Part shown: positions 6,582 to 7,242 of the stretch, in pieces
Numbering within the stretch: position 1 is the stretch's first letter
Layout: every line of letters begins with the position of its first letter
Assembly (NCBI GenBank): GCA_025997935.1
Contig: BNVG01000103.1
Span: forward strand, 1 to 7,242
Reading direction: 5' to 3'
Length of the DNA: 7,242 nt
Source: Synergistales bacterium
Lineage (GTDB): Bacteria > Synergistota > Synergistia > Synergistales > Aminobacteriaceae
The notes under the pieces: model-generated
Seen by the model: the letters and a program-made list of their open reading frames with translations, nothing else
Database searches by the model: none
Told to the model about the DNA's origin: nothing
Made by a program: the position numbers and the translations under genes

Positions 6582-7139
6582 TTGTTGGTGGCGGATATAC
6601 GCTTTTGCGAAGAGGCTGACGCCGCTCAGGTTATCGATGTTGACCGTTCGTCGCCCCACCCTTGGCCGGATAGCCTCATATTGTCTGACCTACGGCGGGG
6701 CGACTTCTCTTATATAGGCGCGTTCGGAGCTGGCGAGAAGAGTGACCTTATGGGGTACGCCGTTTTGGGCTCAGAAAAGAAAAACGGCCTTTTGGCCAAC
6801 ATCGTCGTCGCGCCGCCTTACAGACGGCGCGGAATAGGGGCGCAACTTGTCATAGCGGCGGCGGAGTGCGCCGAGGGCCTGTCGTACGGGGCGCTCATAC
6901 TGCGCGTCAGGGTCTCTAACAACGGTGCGGCGGCGCTTTATAAGGGGTTGGGTTTTGTAGAGACGGCGAAACGAGCTAAATATTACAGCGACGGCGAAAC
7001 GGCTTCGCAAATGATTTTGAAATTGCCTTATACGCTACCGGAAGACGAATATGTGACGGAGGAGGATAACGATGGCGGACGAGACGACGACGGTGTACCT
7101 TCCGTTCGAGGATGGTTCCGCGGTCTCCTACGATGGTGA
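6582..7139 (+). CDS. rimI: RimI-like GNAT N-acetyltransferase with C-terminal extension
   Basis: This 185-residue GNAT-fold protein is closest in pattern to ribosomal protein S18 N-alpha-acetyltransferase. HPWPDS (26-31) resembles the substrate-side PW segment. The acetyl-CoA motif is VVAPPYRRRGIGAQLV (75-90, R-x-x-G-x-G at 81-86). LRVRVSNNGAAALYKGLGF (107-125) and KYYSDG (133-138) complete the domain. Tyr120 matches the proposed general acid (Y115) of Salmonella RimI. However, the position of catalytic base E103, twelve residues before it, is Arg108 here. The domain ends near residue 148. An acidic tail (about 153-170) and a basic, Trp-containing end follow, and the tail overlaps the next gene by 68 bases. 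The start is uncertain: TTG 6582, TTG 6585 and GTG 6588 are adjacent and none has a strong ribosome site, so coupling to the purA stop 6 bases upstream is likely. The GNAT call is firm; the RimI assignment is moderate. Confidence 0.82.
   Translation: MLVADIRFCEEADAAQVIDVDRSSPHPWPDSLILSDLRRGDFSYIGAFGAGEKSDLMGYAVLGSEKKNGLLANIVVAPPYRRRGIGAQLVIAAAECAEGLSYGALILRVRVSNNGAAALYKGLGFVETAKRAKYYSDGETASQMILKLPYTLPEDEYVTEEDNDGGRDDDGVPSVRGWFRGLLRW
7058..7065 (+). promoter_or_regulatory. strong ribosome binding site inside the rimI-like gene
   Basis: GGAGGAGG ends 6 bases before ATG 7072, the strongest Shine-Dalgarno match in the window. It is the main evidence that a gene begins inside the acetyltransferase reading frame. 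Confidence 0.75.
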
Positions 7140-7242
7140 GAAATTCACCATTCACAAACGGCCTGTAGATATAGACGCCTACTTGGACGACTTGCAGGAG
7201 GGCGTGTCTGTTCGTATGTGGCGGACTCGGCGCGCCGTCTCT
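7072..7242 (+). CDS. hypothetical protein, partial (C-terminus off the right edge)
   Basis: An ATG with an excellent ribosome site opens a frame that stays open for 57 codons to the window end. The visible part begins MADETTTVYLPFEDG and continues with alternating acidic and hydrophobic residues (DIDAYLDDLQEG), then a basic stretch (MWRTRR). There is no signal peptide or membrane segment. I do not recognise the family. The frame is shifted relative to the acetyltransferase, whose last 68 bases it shares. It is probably co-transcribed with ctpA-purA-rimI. That it is a real gene is supported by the ribosome site and open frame only. Confidence 0.65.
   Translation, partial: MADETTTVYLPFEDGSAVSYDGEKFTIHKRPVDIDAYLDDLQEGVSVRMWRTRRAVS

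Noticed and set aside
6249..6659. 136-codon - strand frame across the purA/rimI junction
   Set aside because: It is antisense to the purA C-terminus, has no ribosome site and has no recognisable motif.
1..7242. Defence system suggested by the nuclease and protease
   Set aside because: The nuclease is an ordinary membrane-anchored SNase, and the protease is a CtpA housekeeping type next to envC and purA. No sensor, NTPase, toxin or repeat array accompanies them.

Overview
This looks like a chromosomal segment from a diderm (Gram-negative-type) bacterium of moderate GC content. Seven protein-coding genes on the + strand run nearly end to end, and one gene on the - strand is cut by the left edge. 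An EnvC-like division factor next to a C-terminal processing protease argues for a diderm. Frequent TTG starts, strong GGAGG ribosome sites and the gene mix would fit Synergistota, but that assignment is an impression and no marker in the window proves it.

Left part (1-2126): the edge of a surface-polysaccharide locus. A GT4-type glycosyltransferase on the - strand (1-847, C-terminus missing) is divergent, across 52 bases, from a membrane polyprenyl-phosphate sugar-1-phosphate transferase (900-2126). The second enzyme would load the first sugar onto undecaprenyl phosphate; the first would extend the glycan.

Middle (2123-3834): a membrane-anchored thermonuclease-like protein overlaps the sugar transferase by 4 bases. 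An EnvC-like LytM protein overlaps the nuclease by 10 bases. The three genes therefore look like one transcription unit. The LytM domain has lost three metal-binding or catalytic histidines, so it is predicted to activate amidases rather than cut peptidoglycan itself.

The only sizeable intergenic gap (3835-4008) holds a GC-rich double palindrome resembling a dispersed REP-like repeat. It then turns sharply AT-rich, with a perfect extended -10 promoter inside a 13-bp palindrome. This should start a second unit: an S41/CtpA-type protease (4009-5259), purA (5277-6575), a RimI-like GNAT acetyltransferase (6582-7139) and the beginning of an unrecognised gene (7072 to the right edge). The last two genes overlap by 68 bases.

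Most of the window is conserved housekeeping or envelope biology with intact catalytic motifs. The points most worth a second look are the degenerate EnvC active site, the RimI-like protein with Arg at the expected catalytic Glu position, the unusually short loop in the sugar transferase, the long rimI/next-gene overlap and the ctpA promoter region. I found no defence system, mobile element, CRISPR array, tRNA or rRNA.
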